Positions 51,121 to 60,201 of a stretch of DNA of 64,000 nucleotides are shown here, piece by piece. How positions within the stretch are numbered: the first letter of the stretch is position 1; each line of letters begins with the position of its first letter. The DNA is taken from NCBI GenBank assembly GCA_002425415.1, contig DIMG01000031.1, positions 16,670 through 80,669 of the forward strand, read 5' to 3'. The DNA is from Micavibrio sp. UBA5572 (GTDB lineage Bacteria; Pseudomonadota; Alphaproteobacteria; Micavibrionales; Micavibrionaceae). Below the pieces are notes generated by a model. The model was not told the origin of the DNA, searched no databases, and worked only from the letters and a program-made list of their open reading frames with translations. The position numbers and the translations under genes were made by a program.

Positions 51121-51684
51121 TTAATCCTGCATAGCCCTGACTTCTAGGACTTCTGGTATATAGTGACGCATCATATTTTCAATTCCCATTTTCAGGGTCA
51201 TGGTCGAGCTGGGGCAGCCTGCGCAAGCGCCTCTCATCCGCAACCACAATATTCCTTTTTCGAATTCGCAGAACTCTATGTCTCCGCCATCACGCGCAAC
51301 GGCGGGTCTTACTCTGGTGTCCAGCAATTCGCATATTTTTGCAACAACTTCACTGACAGGTTCAGTTTGGGTTGATTTTTTTTGTTTCGGAACGGGTTTT
51401 AAAAGAACAGGATGTCCCATGCTGAAATGTTCAAATAATACACCGAGCACCAAAGTCTTGATTTCTGTCCAATCAGCACTTTCAATTTTTGTGACAGATA
51501 TAAAGTCTTCTCCCAGAAAGATTGTAGCAACACCGTCCAGCTCAAATAATCTTTCAACCAGCGGAGAGACATCACAGGCTTCTTTTTGATTTAAAAATTC
51601 GATACTTTGCCCCCCCGTGACAGGCTTTCCCGGAAGAAATTTCAAGGTATTTGGATTGGGTGTCATTTCTGTTTGTATAAACAT
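51121..51684 (-). CDS. NfuA-type iron-sulfur cluster carrier protein
   Basis: Two-domain Nfu scaffold delivering 4Fe-4S clusters. N-terminal Nfu_N domain begins MFIQTEMTPNPNTLKFLPG; the C-terminal NifU-like domain has RPAVARDGGDIEF and the cluster Cys pair in RGACAGCPSS. 187 aa, the alphaproteobacterial/mitochondrial NFU1 layout. Downstream of usp by 29 bp. Confidence 0.95.
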   Translation of the reverse strand: MFIQTEMTPNPNTLKFLPGKPVTGGQSIEFLNQKEACDVSPLVERLFELDGVATIFLGEDFISVTKIESADWTEIKTLVLGVLFEHFSMGHPVLLKPVPKQKKSTQTEPVSEVVAKICELLDTRVRPAVARDGGDIEFCEFEKGILWLRMRGACAGCPSSTMTLKMGIENMMRHYIPEVLEVRAMQD

Positions 51685-51713
51685 TTTATTTTATTTTCTC
51701 GTTTTTTATTCTT

Positions 51714-52148
51714 TTATGAATGAGCATCTTCGGGGATAAAAATAACAGGAATAAGTGTCTTTCTCAGCCTTTTAATATCCAGATATTCTGATAAATCGCT
51801 TTTGCCATTCGAAACAATCACTTCGCACAAGCCGGAACTTTCGCATATTGCATTCAGAGCCTCCATCGGGTTGCCCTCCTCGATATAAAATTCGGGGATC
51901 AGATGATATGTTTCACGGATATATCCAGCGATCTGCCACAAATCTTTTTCTCCGGACTCTCTTAACTCCTGTTTCATCGTATCTTCTACGATTGCCCAGT
52001 TCTGAAATTCTGACAGCTCCATCGTTTTAAACAATCCCACACGCCCATCCACAGAAATGGCGCGCTGGCAAGCAAACAGCAAGGCCTTGCTGTTCTGTTG
52101 GGTGGCATCGACACAGATCATAAATAACGGATTGATTTGCCCTGTCAT
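51714..52148 (-). CDS. Universal stress protein-like
   Basis: 144-aa cytosolic protein with the UspA layout: a first strand FMICVDATQQNSKALLFACQRA with conserved Asp, then IEEGNPMEALNAICESSGLCEVIVS. The ATP-binding G-2x-G-9x-G motif is incomplete, so it may not bind nucleotide like MJ0577. Two bases after the TIGR02186 gene and upstream of nfu, a conserved alphaproteobacterial neighbourhood. Confidence 0.8.
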   Translation of the reverse strand: MTGQINPLFMICVDATQQNSKALLFACQRAISVDGRVGLFKTMELSEFQNWAIVEDTMKQELRESGEKDLWQIAGYIRETYHLIPEFYIEEGNPMEALNAICESSGLCEVIVSNGKSDLSEYLDIKRLRKTLIPVIFIPEDAHS

Positions 52149-52150
52149 TT

Positions 52151-52945
52151 TTACCGTCCTTTTCTGGAAAGATTAGCCGACAATATTCCAATTCCGATAG
52201 CCATTAGAAACCCCACGAGCGCATAAACCAAAGAATAAGCGTGGGCATAGTGATTAATGACTGCCGACATCCCCGCTTGTTTGACTTCAAGGATTTTTTC
52301 GCGTTTATCTATCAGCTTGCCCTCTTCAAACAAGAAGGCTTCAACCTGATATGTTCCTGTCGGTATGCTTGCTGGCAACGAAAAGTCAGCGCGAAAGAGG
52401 CCATTACCGATAAATTTAATTGACCGACCTCCAAGCGAGAGATTCCCGTCTCTTTGCCAAATGCGAATTAATGATTCCTGAAACTTTCTAAATCTTGTTC
52501 CATCTTCCAAATCGTCACTATCGTCTGGTTCAAAAACAAGCGCATTCAAACCAATTCCATTATCAATCAGAACCTGAGCCGAAGTCATGTCACTTTCTTT
52601 CATATTAACGGCATAATCATAAAAATGAGGAATATTTTTAAATTCGATAGAATCGCTGTTTAACCACATTCCTGCTACCGCTTTTTTTTCACGGACAATA
52701 ACACGTGAATTAGGGCCTTTTAAGATAATTGCCACACCCGGAGATTTTATTTCTCTCCCCTGTTTTTCGATTGTGCCAAAAACAACGATATTGCTTCCTG
52801 AAAATCCGGTGGTCACATCCACGCTTTCTTGCGCCATATCAATTACAATTCTGGATTGATTGTCGGCACACGCCAAATGGCTATGTGTCCCAAGAATAAG
52901 AACAAAAATCAAAACACATAAAATCAATAATGGGCTTTTTCTCAT
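52151..52945 (-). CDS. TIGR02186 family transmembrane protein
   Basis: Alphaproteobacteria-specific family (PF09608, Alph_Pro_TM) of unknown function, almost always encoded next to a TauE/SafE-type exporter. N-terminal signal peptide with cleavage near LACA-D, a beta-rich periplasmic domain (VTTGFSGSNIVVFGTIE, MWLNSDSIEFKNIPHFYDY), and a single C-terminal transmembrane helix followed by a short basic tail (NLSRKGR). 264 aa. Overlaps the exporter gene by 4 bp, indicating co-translation and a probable partner function. Confidence 0.85.
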   Translation of the reverse strand: MRKSPLLILCVLIFVLILGTHSHLACADNQSRIVIDMAQESVDVTTGFSGSNIVVFGTIEKQGREIKSPGVAIILKGPNSRVIVREKKAVAGMWLNSDSIEFKNIPHFYDYAVNMKESDMTSAQVLIDNGIGLNALVFEPDDSDDLEDGTRFRKFQESLIRIWQRDGNLSLGGRSIKFIGNGLFRADFSLPASIPTGTYQVEAFLFEEGKLIDKREKILEVKQAGMSAVINHYAHAYSLVYALVGFLMAIGIGILSANLSRKGR

Positions 52946-53856
52946 TCCAGAACCTCGGTTGTAAAATGTTCAACAGGTTCTATAAACAGGTTTTCCCAAA
53001 GCATCACACACACGCTTAAAAGAATAAGTGCCAGCATGAGACGCGCAGGAGCACCACGAACGTATTTTGCCAAACGCACACCGATCTGACCACCAATCAG
53101 ACTGCCCACCATCAGAACAAGAGCCAAAAGAAGATCAACGGTGTTGTTGCTGATAATATGCAGCAAAGCCGACAAGGTTGTTGTGATCAGTATTTGGAAC
53201 ATGGATGTGCCAATCACCAAATTACTTGGCATACCCAAGATATAAATCATTGCGGGAACTAATAAAAAACCGCCGCCAATTCCCAGAACAGACACCATCA
53301 ATCCCCCGATAACACCAAGGCCTATCGGTACTGTAGCGCTGATGCATAAATTTGATTTTGGAAACGTGACCGGATAGGGAAGTCCATGCGTAACGCGAGA
53401 CCAAAATCTTGACCGCACACTTTCTGCTTTGTGCTTTTTCTTGAGGATTGCCCGGAAGCTTTCATACAGCATCATACCGCCAATAGATCCCAGAAACAGT
53501 ACATACAGGCCGTTAATCACGACATCGATCTGTCCCGTATATTGCAACAGTTTAAAGATTAAAATGCCCAAAACTGTTCCAAAGAGGCTCCCGCCAAGCA
53601 TGACGCTGCCCAATTTGAAATCTACGCTGTTTTTGCGCCAATGCCCGAGAACACCGGATAAAGAAGAGGATATAAGCTGGACGGCTTGTGTTCCGACTGC
53701 AAAAGAGGCAGGAACACCAAGAAAAATCAAAAACGGGGTGCAAAGAAATCCGCCGCCTACTCCGAAAATCGAAGACAAAAGCCCAACAGCAACACCCAAT
53801 CCTACGATGACTTCAAAGGATACTGCCATTTCTGCTACGGGGAGATAAATATCCAT
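52942..53856 (-). CDS. TauE/SafE (TSUP) family sulfur-compound exporter
   Basis: Polytopic membrane protein with eight or so hydrophobic segments in two related halves, each with a GxGGGFLxxP-type motif: GVGGGFLCTPFLIFLGVP and GIGGGFLLVPAMIYILGMP. Family members export sulfite, sulfoacetate or similar anions, though the substrate here is unknown. 304 aa from the ATG at 53856, with AGAGG upstream; a TTG six codons earlier is the alternative. First gene of the exporter-TIGR02186-usp-nfu operon. Confidence 0.88.
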   Translation of the reverse strand: MDIYLPVAEMAVSFEVIVGLGVAVGLLSSIFGVGGGFLCTPFLIFLGVPASFAVGTQAVQLISSSLSGVLGHWRKNSVDFKLGSVMLGGSLFGTVLGILIFKLLQYTGQIDVVINGLYVLFLGSIGGMMLYESFRAILKKKHKAESVRSRFWSRVTHGLPYPVTFPKSNLCISATVPIGLGVIGGLMVSVLGIGGGFLLVPAMIYILGMPSNLVIGTSMFQILITTTLSALLHIISNNTVDLLLALVLMVGSLIGGQIGVRLAKYVRGAPARLMLALILLSVCVMLWENLFIEPVEHFTTEVLE

Positions 53857-53928
53857 TATGCCTCTCTGTTCCAAGAAGGCATAGCGGATAGACCCCTAGG
53901 GAATCAACAAGTTTTTAAGAGAATTGTC

Positions 53929-54588
53929 TTAATATACCGAACGACTCACTGTATTTGACAAAGGAACATTGATTGTTCCCCAATCTTTCAGGAAATTACG
54001 GTAATCACCAACTTTGGTTACGCTGTAAGCCGGTTTGAAAGAAATCGTTTTAAAGAAGCTCAAAAACGCGGTGTGATACTGGCGGTAGCTCATGGATGTC
54101 GATGTGCATTCTGCTACGTAAACTTTATCGCCATAATTGGTCACCAGCATCAGCCCTGCCTTATCGGCATAAGGTTCGTCGGGTGGTGTGACAAAGGAAA
54201 TCAAAGTCATGCTTGCATAGCCCTGTCCCAAACCAGCCTCGTTTTGCTGACGAATGACATTCACATTGTCATAGGATGCTGTGTAATCTGTCCAGAAATC
54301 ATTGGTAAAGTTTGTGTCGCGCACTTCATCACGGTAACGATTCGGGTAAATCACGAAGCGGCGATCCTCGTTTGCCCGTAAACGGCACGAAGCGTTGTCT
54401 TCTCCTGACGGAATCGACAGCGTAATAATATCATCCGGTTGTTGGTTATTGATTGTTTTCCAAGTGTCAGGATATGACACTCTTGCGCCTGTATGGATAT
54501 CCGTCCAGACGATATAATCTGCCTTTGCCGAAGCCGTCATAACCAGCATGGCTGCCGCCACCATCAAACCCAATTTTTGTATATTCAT
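53929..54588 (-). CDS. Secreted protein of unknown function
   Basis: 219-aa protein with a clear signal peptide, MNIQKLGLMVAAAMLVMTASAKA, likely cut after AKA. The mature part starts with IVWTDIHTGARVSYPDTWK, a pattern like PsbP/DcrB-type domains with an N-terminal strand followed by YPDTW. Two Cys (in ASCRLRAN and VAECTSTS) may form a disulfide. No catalytic motif is visible. Monocistronic by layout. Confidence 0.7.
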   Translation of the reverse strand: MNIQKLGLMVAAAMLVMTASAKADYIVWTDIHTGARVSYPDTWKTINNQQPDDIITLSIPSGEDNASCRLRANEDRRFVIYPNRYRDEVRDTNFTNDFWTDYTASYDNVNVIRQQNEAGLGQGYASMTLISFVTPPDEPYADKAGLMLVTNYGDKVYVAECTSTSMSYRQYHTAFLSFFKTISFKPAYSVTKVGDYRNFLKDWGTINVPLSNTVSRSVY

Positions 54589-54735
54589 TTCGGAAAACCG
54601 CCTTTAGAATTTATTTGTTCTGCATTGTGCTATTTTGCCTGAAAAATTGCAAACGGGAACTTAATATTTAAGAAAAAACTTGATTATCCTATTAACTTAT
54701 GGCAAATAGCAGCTCAAACAATTAAAGTGTGAAGT

Positions 54736-55119
54736 ATGAAATCTACAGAAAAAATTACATTTCTCGTTCAATCAGTAAATGGAGACTCGTTCTTAGCTCG
54801 AACAAAAGATGGGCACATTATTCTGCCTAGAGAAAAAATAAATCTATGCGAGCAATTTGCAAGTAAAGCGGCAAGGAATTTATCCCAAAAAATTGGTTTC
54901 GGTCTCAATCCCGAGACAACCCATCTTAACACAACAGAGAATGACCATTTCACCCTATGCTTTGCCGAAAGCAGCCGTGAAACCCTTCCTGAGGGCTGGA
55001 AATGGCTTTCTGCTAAAGAAGTTTTAGATATAGCCGGTCTTCCTGACAACGTTAGAACATATCTAAGAAAAGCATCATCAAGACTCCCAGAAACCCATGA
55101 TACTCTTCACTTCGGATAA
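54736..55119 (+). CDS. Small protein with a degenerate Nudix fold
   Basis: 127-aa protein. Residues 28-53 follow the Nudix box outline (LPREKINLCEQFASKAARNL then SQKIGF) but the catalytic RExxEE is RNLSQK, so the Mg2+-binding glutamates are gone. The C-terminal GWKWLSAKEVLDIAGLP matches the tail of Nudix domains. Likely non-catalytic binding protein. The last 42 bp overlap the 3' end of trpS on the other strand. A possible promoter TTGATT/CAAATA (17-bp spacer) lies upstream. Not listed in any family I can name with certainty. Confidence 0.6.
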   Translation: MKSTEKITFLVQSVNGDSFLARTKDGHIILPREKINLCEQFASKAARNLSQKIGFGLNPETTHLNTTENDHFTLCFAESSRETLPEGWKWLSAKEVLDIAGLPDNVRTYLRKASSRLPETHDTLHFG

Positions 55120-56088
55120 GATTGGAGAAGCAACTGTGCGTGCTTTGTCTGCCCCGTTTTTCAAGATTGAATCAATTTCTGTTGGATCGGCCATCAATTC
55201 GCGCATGCGGGTTGTGATGGGAGCAATCTTTTCGACGGTGATCTCTGACAGTTTTGGTTTAAATTCAGAGAATTGTTTTCCACCGAATTCCTCCAAAACC
55301 TGAACTTTAGTCTGCCCTGATAGAGCCGCATAAATCGTCACCAGATTATCGGCTTCGGGACGCCCTTTCAAACCGTCTACTGTTTCAGGAAGAGGGTTCG
55401 GGTCAGTTTTTGCCCGTTTAATTTTATCGGCAATCATATCCGCGTCATCAGTCAGATTGATCCGTGATAAATCCGATTCAGCTGATTTGCTCATCTTTTG
55501 ATTTCCATCGCGCAAGGACATGACCCGCGTTGCATCTCCCATAATCATCGGCTCAGGCAGAGTAAAGAACTCGCGGTTGTAGCGATGATTAAATGTCGAG
55601 GCAATATCACGCGCCAATTCCAGATGTTGTTTTTGATCTTCACCCACAGGAACATGGGTTGCATTATAAATCAGAATATCTGCCGCCATTAAAACCGGAT
55701 AGGCGTACAGGCCAAGCCCTGCTTTTTCTGTATTTTTTCCAACCTTGTCTTTGAATTGGGTCATCCGGTTCAATTTTCCGATCTGGGTCATAGTTGCCAG
55801 ATACCACATCAGCTGGGCATGTAAATCCCCAACGGCAGATTGTGCAAAGATCGCCGATTTTTTCGGGTCGATCCCTGCTGCAATATAGGCGGCTGCGATT
55901 TCGCGCGTTGCTTGTGCCAATCCGTCACGGTCATAGGGCATAGTGATTGCGTGCATATCCACGACACAATACAGATTTTCGTTGTCAGGTTCGGCGTTTT
56001 GTAAATCGACCCAGTTTTTCAATGCCCCGAGATAATTCCCAAGGTGCAATTGATACGTTGGTTGCATACCGGACAAAATGCGTTTCAT
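55078..56088 (-). CDS. trpS: Tryptophan-tRNA ligase
   Basis: Class I synthetase. The HIGH-type motif is SGMQPTYQLHLGNYLGAL (residues 6-23) and the KMSKS motif is exact in GNQKMSKSAES near residue 197. 336 aa, normal. Follows murJ by 5 bp, as in many alphaproteobacteria. Confidence 0.97.
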   Translation of the reverse strand: MKRILSGMQPTYQLHLGNYLGALKNWVDLQNAEPDNENLYCVVDMHAITMPYDRDGLAQATREIAAAYIAAGIDPKKSAIFAQSAVGDLHAQLMWYLATMTQIGKLNRMTQFKDKVGKNTEKAGLGLYAYPVLMAADILIYNATHVPVGEDQKQHLELARDIASTFNHRYNREFFTLPEPMIMGDATRVMSLRDGNQKMSKSAESDLSRINLTDDADMIADKIKRAKTDPNPLPETVDGLKGRPEADNLVTIYAALSGQTKVQVLEEFGGKQFSEFKPKLSEITVEKIAPITTRMRELMADPTEIDSILKNGADKARTVASPILSEVKSIMGFWES

Positions 56089-56093
56089 AGAAT

Positions 56094-57644
56094 TTATCCT
56101 TTTCTACGTTTCATATAGGTTTTGATATCTGAAATTTTAAGAACTCCGCTGACCTGAACCGCCAGCGCGTAAGTGATTGCGCCGCCCCCTATAAGGGCCA
56201 GCAATGCCAGAATCTTGATGTGCAATGCACCGTGAAAATAATCTTGCAATCCATAGTTTAAGCCTGCCAGAACAATTGCCATTACACAAGAACAAATTGC
56301 TATTTTAGGAAAAACTGTCCGCAGGCGTTCATCAAATGCCAATTCCTCTTTTCTTCCAAGTTTTTTATGCAACAAATAAACCTGCATCCATCCGACCAAT
56401 CCTGTAGCCAGTGATATACCTGCCACGCCCAGAGTACCAATCAACAACAAGCATAAGGCAACATTTGAAAGAGCGGTCAGAATTGAAATTTTTACCGGCG
56501 TTACCGTGTCGCCATGCGCCCAGAATGCCGTCATAAAAACTTTGGACGCAATATAGGCAGGAAGGCCAATTCCATACCCCATCAAAACATAAGATGTTTG
56601 AAGTGTTTCCGATGCTGTAAATTTTCCATGTTCAAATAATGTTGCAATCATCGGGGCTGGAATAATCAACAAGGCCACAGCCGAGGGGATCGCAACAAAG
56701 AAGCAAAATTCCAATGACCGGTTAAACAGATCATTACTTTCTGTTTTGTCTTGGGACACCAAGGCTTTGGATAACATCGGCAGCAAGGCCGTTCCCACGG
56801 CGATTCCAGCCATACTCAAGGGAAGTTGATTGAGGCGATCAGCATAATATAAAAAGGAAATTGCACCGGCAGGCAGTAAGGATGCCACAATCATATCCAC
56901 GAACAAGTTAATTTGGAACACTCCGGCTGACAAAACACCTGGCCCCATTAACCTGAAGAGTTGTTTTGTTTTGTCTCCCAATTTCGGGCGTTGCCAGTGA
57001 AACATGATTTTATGACGGCGCACAAAATAGGCCATCATGCACAGTTGGATAATACCAGAGACACTCACACCGACGGCCATTGCGTGGCCTGCCGTTGGAA
57101 AGAACGGTGTGCCCAATATCATAAAGGCAATCAAGGTTAAGTTAAATATAATCGGGGCAGCAGAAAACGGTGCAAATTTATTATGGGCGTTCAGCATTCC
57201 ACCCAATAAAGCCACCAAAGACATCAATAAAAGATAGGGAAATGTAATTTGCGTTAAGCTGACAGCGGCCTCGTAACGATCTGTTCCTTCATAAAATCCG
57301 GGGGCAATAACATGAATAACCCAAGGCATTGCGAGCATCAAAATTGTTGAAAAAACAGAGAGAATTAAAAGCATGACCGAGAAAACTTCACCGGAGAATT
57401 TTCCGGCTTCTTCTTCCCCCTCTTGTGCCAAGGTTTTTGAATAAAGAGGGATGAAAGAAACGCTGAACGCTCCTTCGGCTGCAACACGCCGGAAAAAATT
57501 CGGGAGCTTCAACGCTACAAAAAAAGCATCGGCTATCGGGCTCGCCCCCAGAACAGAAGCGGTTAACATATCTCTAATCATTCCGGCCACACGACTAAGA
57601 AGTGTGAATCCGGCAATGGTTGCCATAGCCTTTAGTAATTTCAT
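56094..57644 (-). CDS. murJ: Lipid II flippase MurJ
   Basis: MOP-superfamily membrane protein that flips lipid II across the inner membrane for peptidoglycan synthesis. About 14 hydrophobic segments; the N-terminus GFTLLSRVAGMIRDMLTAS and FFRRVAAEGAFSVSFIP are characteristic. 516 aa. Divergent from ubiE with only 36 bp between start codons. Confidence 0.95.
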   Translation of the reverse strand: MKLLKAMATIAGFTLLSRVAGMIRDMLTASVLGASPIADAFFVALKLPNFFRRVAAEGAFSVSFIPLYSKTLAQEGEEEAGKFSGEVFSVMLLILSVFSTILMLAMPWVIHVIAPGFYEGTDRYEAAVSLTQITFPYLLLMSLVALLGGMLNAHNKFAPFSAAPIIFNLTLIAFMILGTPFFPTAGHAMAVGVSVSGIIQLCMMAYFVRRHKIMFHWQRPKLGDKTKQLFRLMGPGVLSAGVFQINLFVDMIVASLLPAGAISFLYYADRLNQLPLSMAGIAVGTALLPMLSKALVSQDKTESNDLFNRSLEFCFFVAIPSAVALLIIPAPMIATLFEHGKFTASETLQTSYVLMGYGIGLPAYIASKVFMTAFWAHGDTVTPVKISILTALSNVALCLLLIGTLGVAGISLATGLVGWMQVYLLHKKLGRKEELAFDERLRTVFPKIAICSCVMAIVLAGLNYGLQDYFHGALHIKILALLALIGGGAITYALAVQVSGVLKISDIKTYMKRRKG

Positions 57645-57680
57645 GTGCTATCTCACAGTTGTAACTCAGGAGTTCAAAGT

Positions 57681-58442
57681 ATGGTTAATCCCGAAAGCCA
57701 ATGGTTTGGCAGAAAATCCGTCACCCCGCAAGAGAAGACCCAAATGGTTTTGGGAGTTTTCGACAGTGTTGCCAGTCGTTATGACCTGATGAATGACCTG
57801 ATGTCGCTTGGAATTCACAGGCTTTGGAAAGATACTCTGATTCGTAAAATCCGCCCTACCCCGCATTTGTCCTATCTGGATGTGGCCGGGGGAACGGGAG
57901 ATATTGCTTTCCGTATTGCCGAAAAAGCCGGAAAAGATGCAAAAATTACCATTTCCGATATCAATGTATCCATGCTTGAGGTTGGAAAGGCTCGTGCCAT
58001 TGATCGCGGGTATATTCCGACTGCCAATGGAGGTTTCAATTGGGTCGAGGCCAATGCCGAAAACCTGCCTTTTGAAGATAATAGTTTTGATGTTTATACG
58101 ATCTCTTTTGGCTTGAGAAATGTCACCCGCATTGATACGGCACTCAAAGAAGCTTGCCGCGTTCTTAAGCCAGGTGGACGCTTTTTTTGCATGGAATTCA
58201 GCCATCTGGACAATGAAGTTCTACAAAAACTTTATGATCTGTATTCCTATAACATTATTCCCAAAATGGGGCGATACGTGACCGGAGACGAAGACAGTTA
58301 TCAATATCTGGTCGAAAGCATCCGAGCCTTCCCTTCACAAGAAGACTTGTGTACGCGATTGTTGGATGCAGGATTTAGTCGTTCCATCGTTGAGCCACTC
58401 ACCCTTGGTGTGGTGGCTATCCATCAGGCGTGGAAGTATTAA
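57681..58442 (+). CDS. ubiE: Ubiquinone/menaquinone biosynthesis methyltransferase UbiE
   Basis: SAM-dependent C-methyltransferase of quinone synthesis. Motifs: VFDSVASRYDLMNDLMSLG (near residues 27-45), LDVAGGTGDIAFR (SAM motif I) and FGLRNVTRIDTALKE. 253 aa from the ATG at 57681, which has AGGAG upstream; the frame extends 12 codons further but without a family match. ubiB and mutM, its common partners, are not adjacent. Confidence 0.95.
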   Translation: MVNPESQWFGRKSVTPQEKTQMVLGVFDSVASRYDLMNDLMSLGIHRLWKDTLIRKIRPTPHLSYLDVAGGTGDIAFRIAEKAGKDAKITISDINVSMLEVGKARAIDRGYIPTANGGFNWVEANAENLPFEDNSFDVYTISFGLRNVTRIDTALKEACRVLKPGGRFFCMEFSHLDNEVLQKLYDLYSYNIIPKMGRYVTGDEDSYQYLVESIRAFPSQEDLCTRLLDAGFSRSIVEPLTLGVVAIHQAWKY

Positions 58443-58460
58443 AAAGCCAGTCAAAGCAAT

Positions 58461-59531
58461 TCACTTTGCCTCGGGTGGAGGAACTTCTTTCCAGCTGGAT
58501 TCGGCATAGGGATCGCCACCGAGAAATTGATAAAACTTGCCGAGATCGCCTTCATAGATTTCTCCGGCGATGTATTCTTCTTCGGCCTGATTTTCCTGAT
58601 CATCATATCCAGAGCTGTATTCCGTGTCTGATTTTCCTTGATGCCCGAATTCTTTCATAGCCCCCATTGCAGTTATACCGATAAAAACCAGATAAATAAC
58701 AACAGCGGACATAATGCTTAATCTTGGGACGAAGACAGCAAGAAGATAGGCAGCTGGATTGCGATTCGGGATTTTTGTCTCGGTCTTATTTCCAACCCGG
58801 GCAAATCTTTTGATTAACCAAGGGTAATTCCCAATCAACTCATGAAAAGACATCCAGAACCCTTTGGTGTCTTTTAACTGATCCATGTAGGCTTCACCAT
58901 TCAGAAACGTATATTTTGTACCACCTACAGCTAAAGCCGCCAGTCCCAACCGCGATGATTCAGGTAACTCACAGCAAGCCGCGCCGTAAGCGTCACATGT
59001 ATATTCACGGGACCTGGAATAAGCCGCCCCCAAAAGCGGAAGAACCAAGGCTGGAGTGAGAAAGGTTTCCCATAGTGTGTGTTTACGGTATAAATGCGCC
59101 ATTTCATGGCCGATATAGAAACGCAATGCATCCGGTTTTTTGTCCATAGCATCCACAATGTCCGATAGCAAAACCACATATTGTTTATGCAAAAACCTGA
59201 GCGCAAAGGCATTAAACATGCCATCCATGTGCAAAACGTAGACATTGGGAACAGTTTTAAGCCCTATACAGGCGGCGCAAGATTCAACCGACTCTTGTAT
59301 GTCAGGGAATTGTTTGGTGGAAACTAAAGCTCCAGATCCTTTTAAATAGGAGACAAAGCCGGATTGAGCGATCAGATAGCCCAGAAAAACAAAGGGAATT
59401 ATCGCCAGAATCATACCTTTTGTGAGAATCAGTACGCTTCCCCACGCGATGACCGAGATGACAAAGGCTATAATAAACAATTTCCTTTCATGCTGATATG
59501 GTATTATGGAAATTTTTTTCTCCATGCTCAT
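58461..59531 (-). CDS. M48 family membrane metallopeptidase
   Basis: Zinc protease of the HtpX/Ste24-like M48 family. Zinc-binding helix YIGHEMAHLYRKH near residue 151, third ligand Glu in SREYTCDAYGA near residue 186. Two hydrophobic segments lie at residues 13-57 and one near 270-295; an acidic C-terminal tail (about 60 residues, rich in Glu, Tyr and Gly) is unusual. 356 aa from the ATG at 59531, with AAGGA upstream; the 26-codon longer frame is not supported. Probably a membrane-protein quality-control protease. Convergent with ubiE. Confidence 0.85.
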   Translation of the reverse strand: MSMEKKISIIPYQHERKLFIIAFVISVIAWGSVLILTKGMILAIIPFVFLGYLIAQSGFVSYLKGSGALVSTKQFPDIQESVESCAACIGLKTVPNVYVLHMDGMFNAFALRFLHKQYVVLLSDIVDAMDKKPDALRFYIGHEMAHLYRKHTLWETFLTPALVLPLLGAAYSRSREYTCDAYGAACCELPESSRLGLAALAVGGTKYTFLNGEAYMDQLKDTKGFWMSFHELIGNYPWLIKRFARVGNKTETKIPNRNPAAYLLAVFVPRLSIMSAVVIYLVFIGITAMGAMKEFGHQGKSDTEYSSGYDDQENQAEEEYIAGEIYEGDLGKFYQFLGGDPYAESSWKEVPPPEAK

Positions 59532-59793
59532 TATATTTCCTTCTAAAAACCAGATCTTCCTAACAATTTTATGAAGATACAACGTGTTGCAGAGCTTTTC
59601 CAGAGCCAAACCTGCTTTTTGAAATTTGTCTGGACATAATAATGAAAAAGAACTTGAAATCAGAGGGCAATATGATCTATGTATGGCCTACCCCGCGAGA
59701 ATTTATGCGAGCAGGGTGAAAATAGCCTATTGCTAAAAAGCCCGTGGCTAAAAAAGTACAAAAATAAACTCTCTTTTGGAAGGAAACCTAATT

Positions 59794-60174
59794 ATGAACA
59801 AAACAACTTTGACTATTGTTGCTGCGGCAATCGTTGTTGCTCTTGCTGCTTTCGGCATCATGAACAGCCAATCCCAACAAGGCACCGAAATGGAAAGCAT
59901 TATGCCTTCCGCTGGTGAAATCTCCTCCACAATCAGTGGCGCGGCTGACCAAGCTGGTGCTGCAATGCAGAACGCTTCTGAAGAAGTTGGTGCTGCTGCT
60001 GCAGACGCTGCTGCCGAAATGCACGATGCAGCTGAAGAAGCACATGACGCTGCCGCAGACGCTGTAGACGCTGTTAAAGAAGAAATGGCTCCTGCAACAA
60101 CTGAAGAAGTAGCTCCTGCAACTGAAGAAGTAGCTCCTACTGAAGAAACAACACCTGAAGAAGTTACCGAGTAA
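59794..60174 (+). CDS. Alanine-rich membrane-anchored protein of unknown function
   Basis: 126-aa protein. Residues 5-22 form a hydrophobic anchor or uncleaved signal; residues 50-95 are almost only Ala, Asp, Glu and His, predicting a long amphipathic helix (pattern AADAAAEMHDAAEEAHDAA); the end is a Thr/Pro/Glu repeat with EEVAPAT units. At DNA level ACTGAAGAAGTAGCTCCT occurs twice in tandem 21 bp apart. AAGGAAA precedes the ATG and a strong terminator follows, suggesting good expression. No family recognised; LEA-like, envelope spacer or low-complexity structural roles are possible. Confidence 0.7.
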   Translation: MNKTTLTIVAAAIVVALAAFGIMNSQSQQGTEMESIMPSAGEISSTISGAADQAGAAMQNASEEVGAAAADAAAEMHDAAEEAHDAAADAVDAVKEEMAPATTEEVAPATEEVAPTEETTPEEVTE

Positions 60175-60201
60175 TTCGTAGTTTCTTTGCTTTGATTATT
60201 C

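Noticed and set aside
59610..59793. Possible small RNA in the gap before the alanine-rich protein
   Set aside because: Only a short imperfect hairpin (ACCC...GGGT around 59690-59720) is present, without a terminator or a clear promoter.
59679..59918. 79-codon plus-strand frame before the alanine-rich protein
   Set aside because: Runs out of frame into the alanine-rich gene, giving low-complexity Cys-rich sequence; no good start signal.
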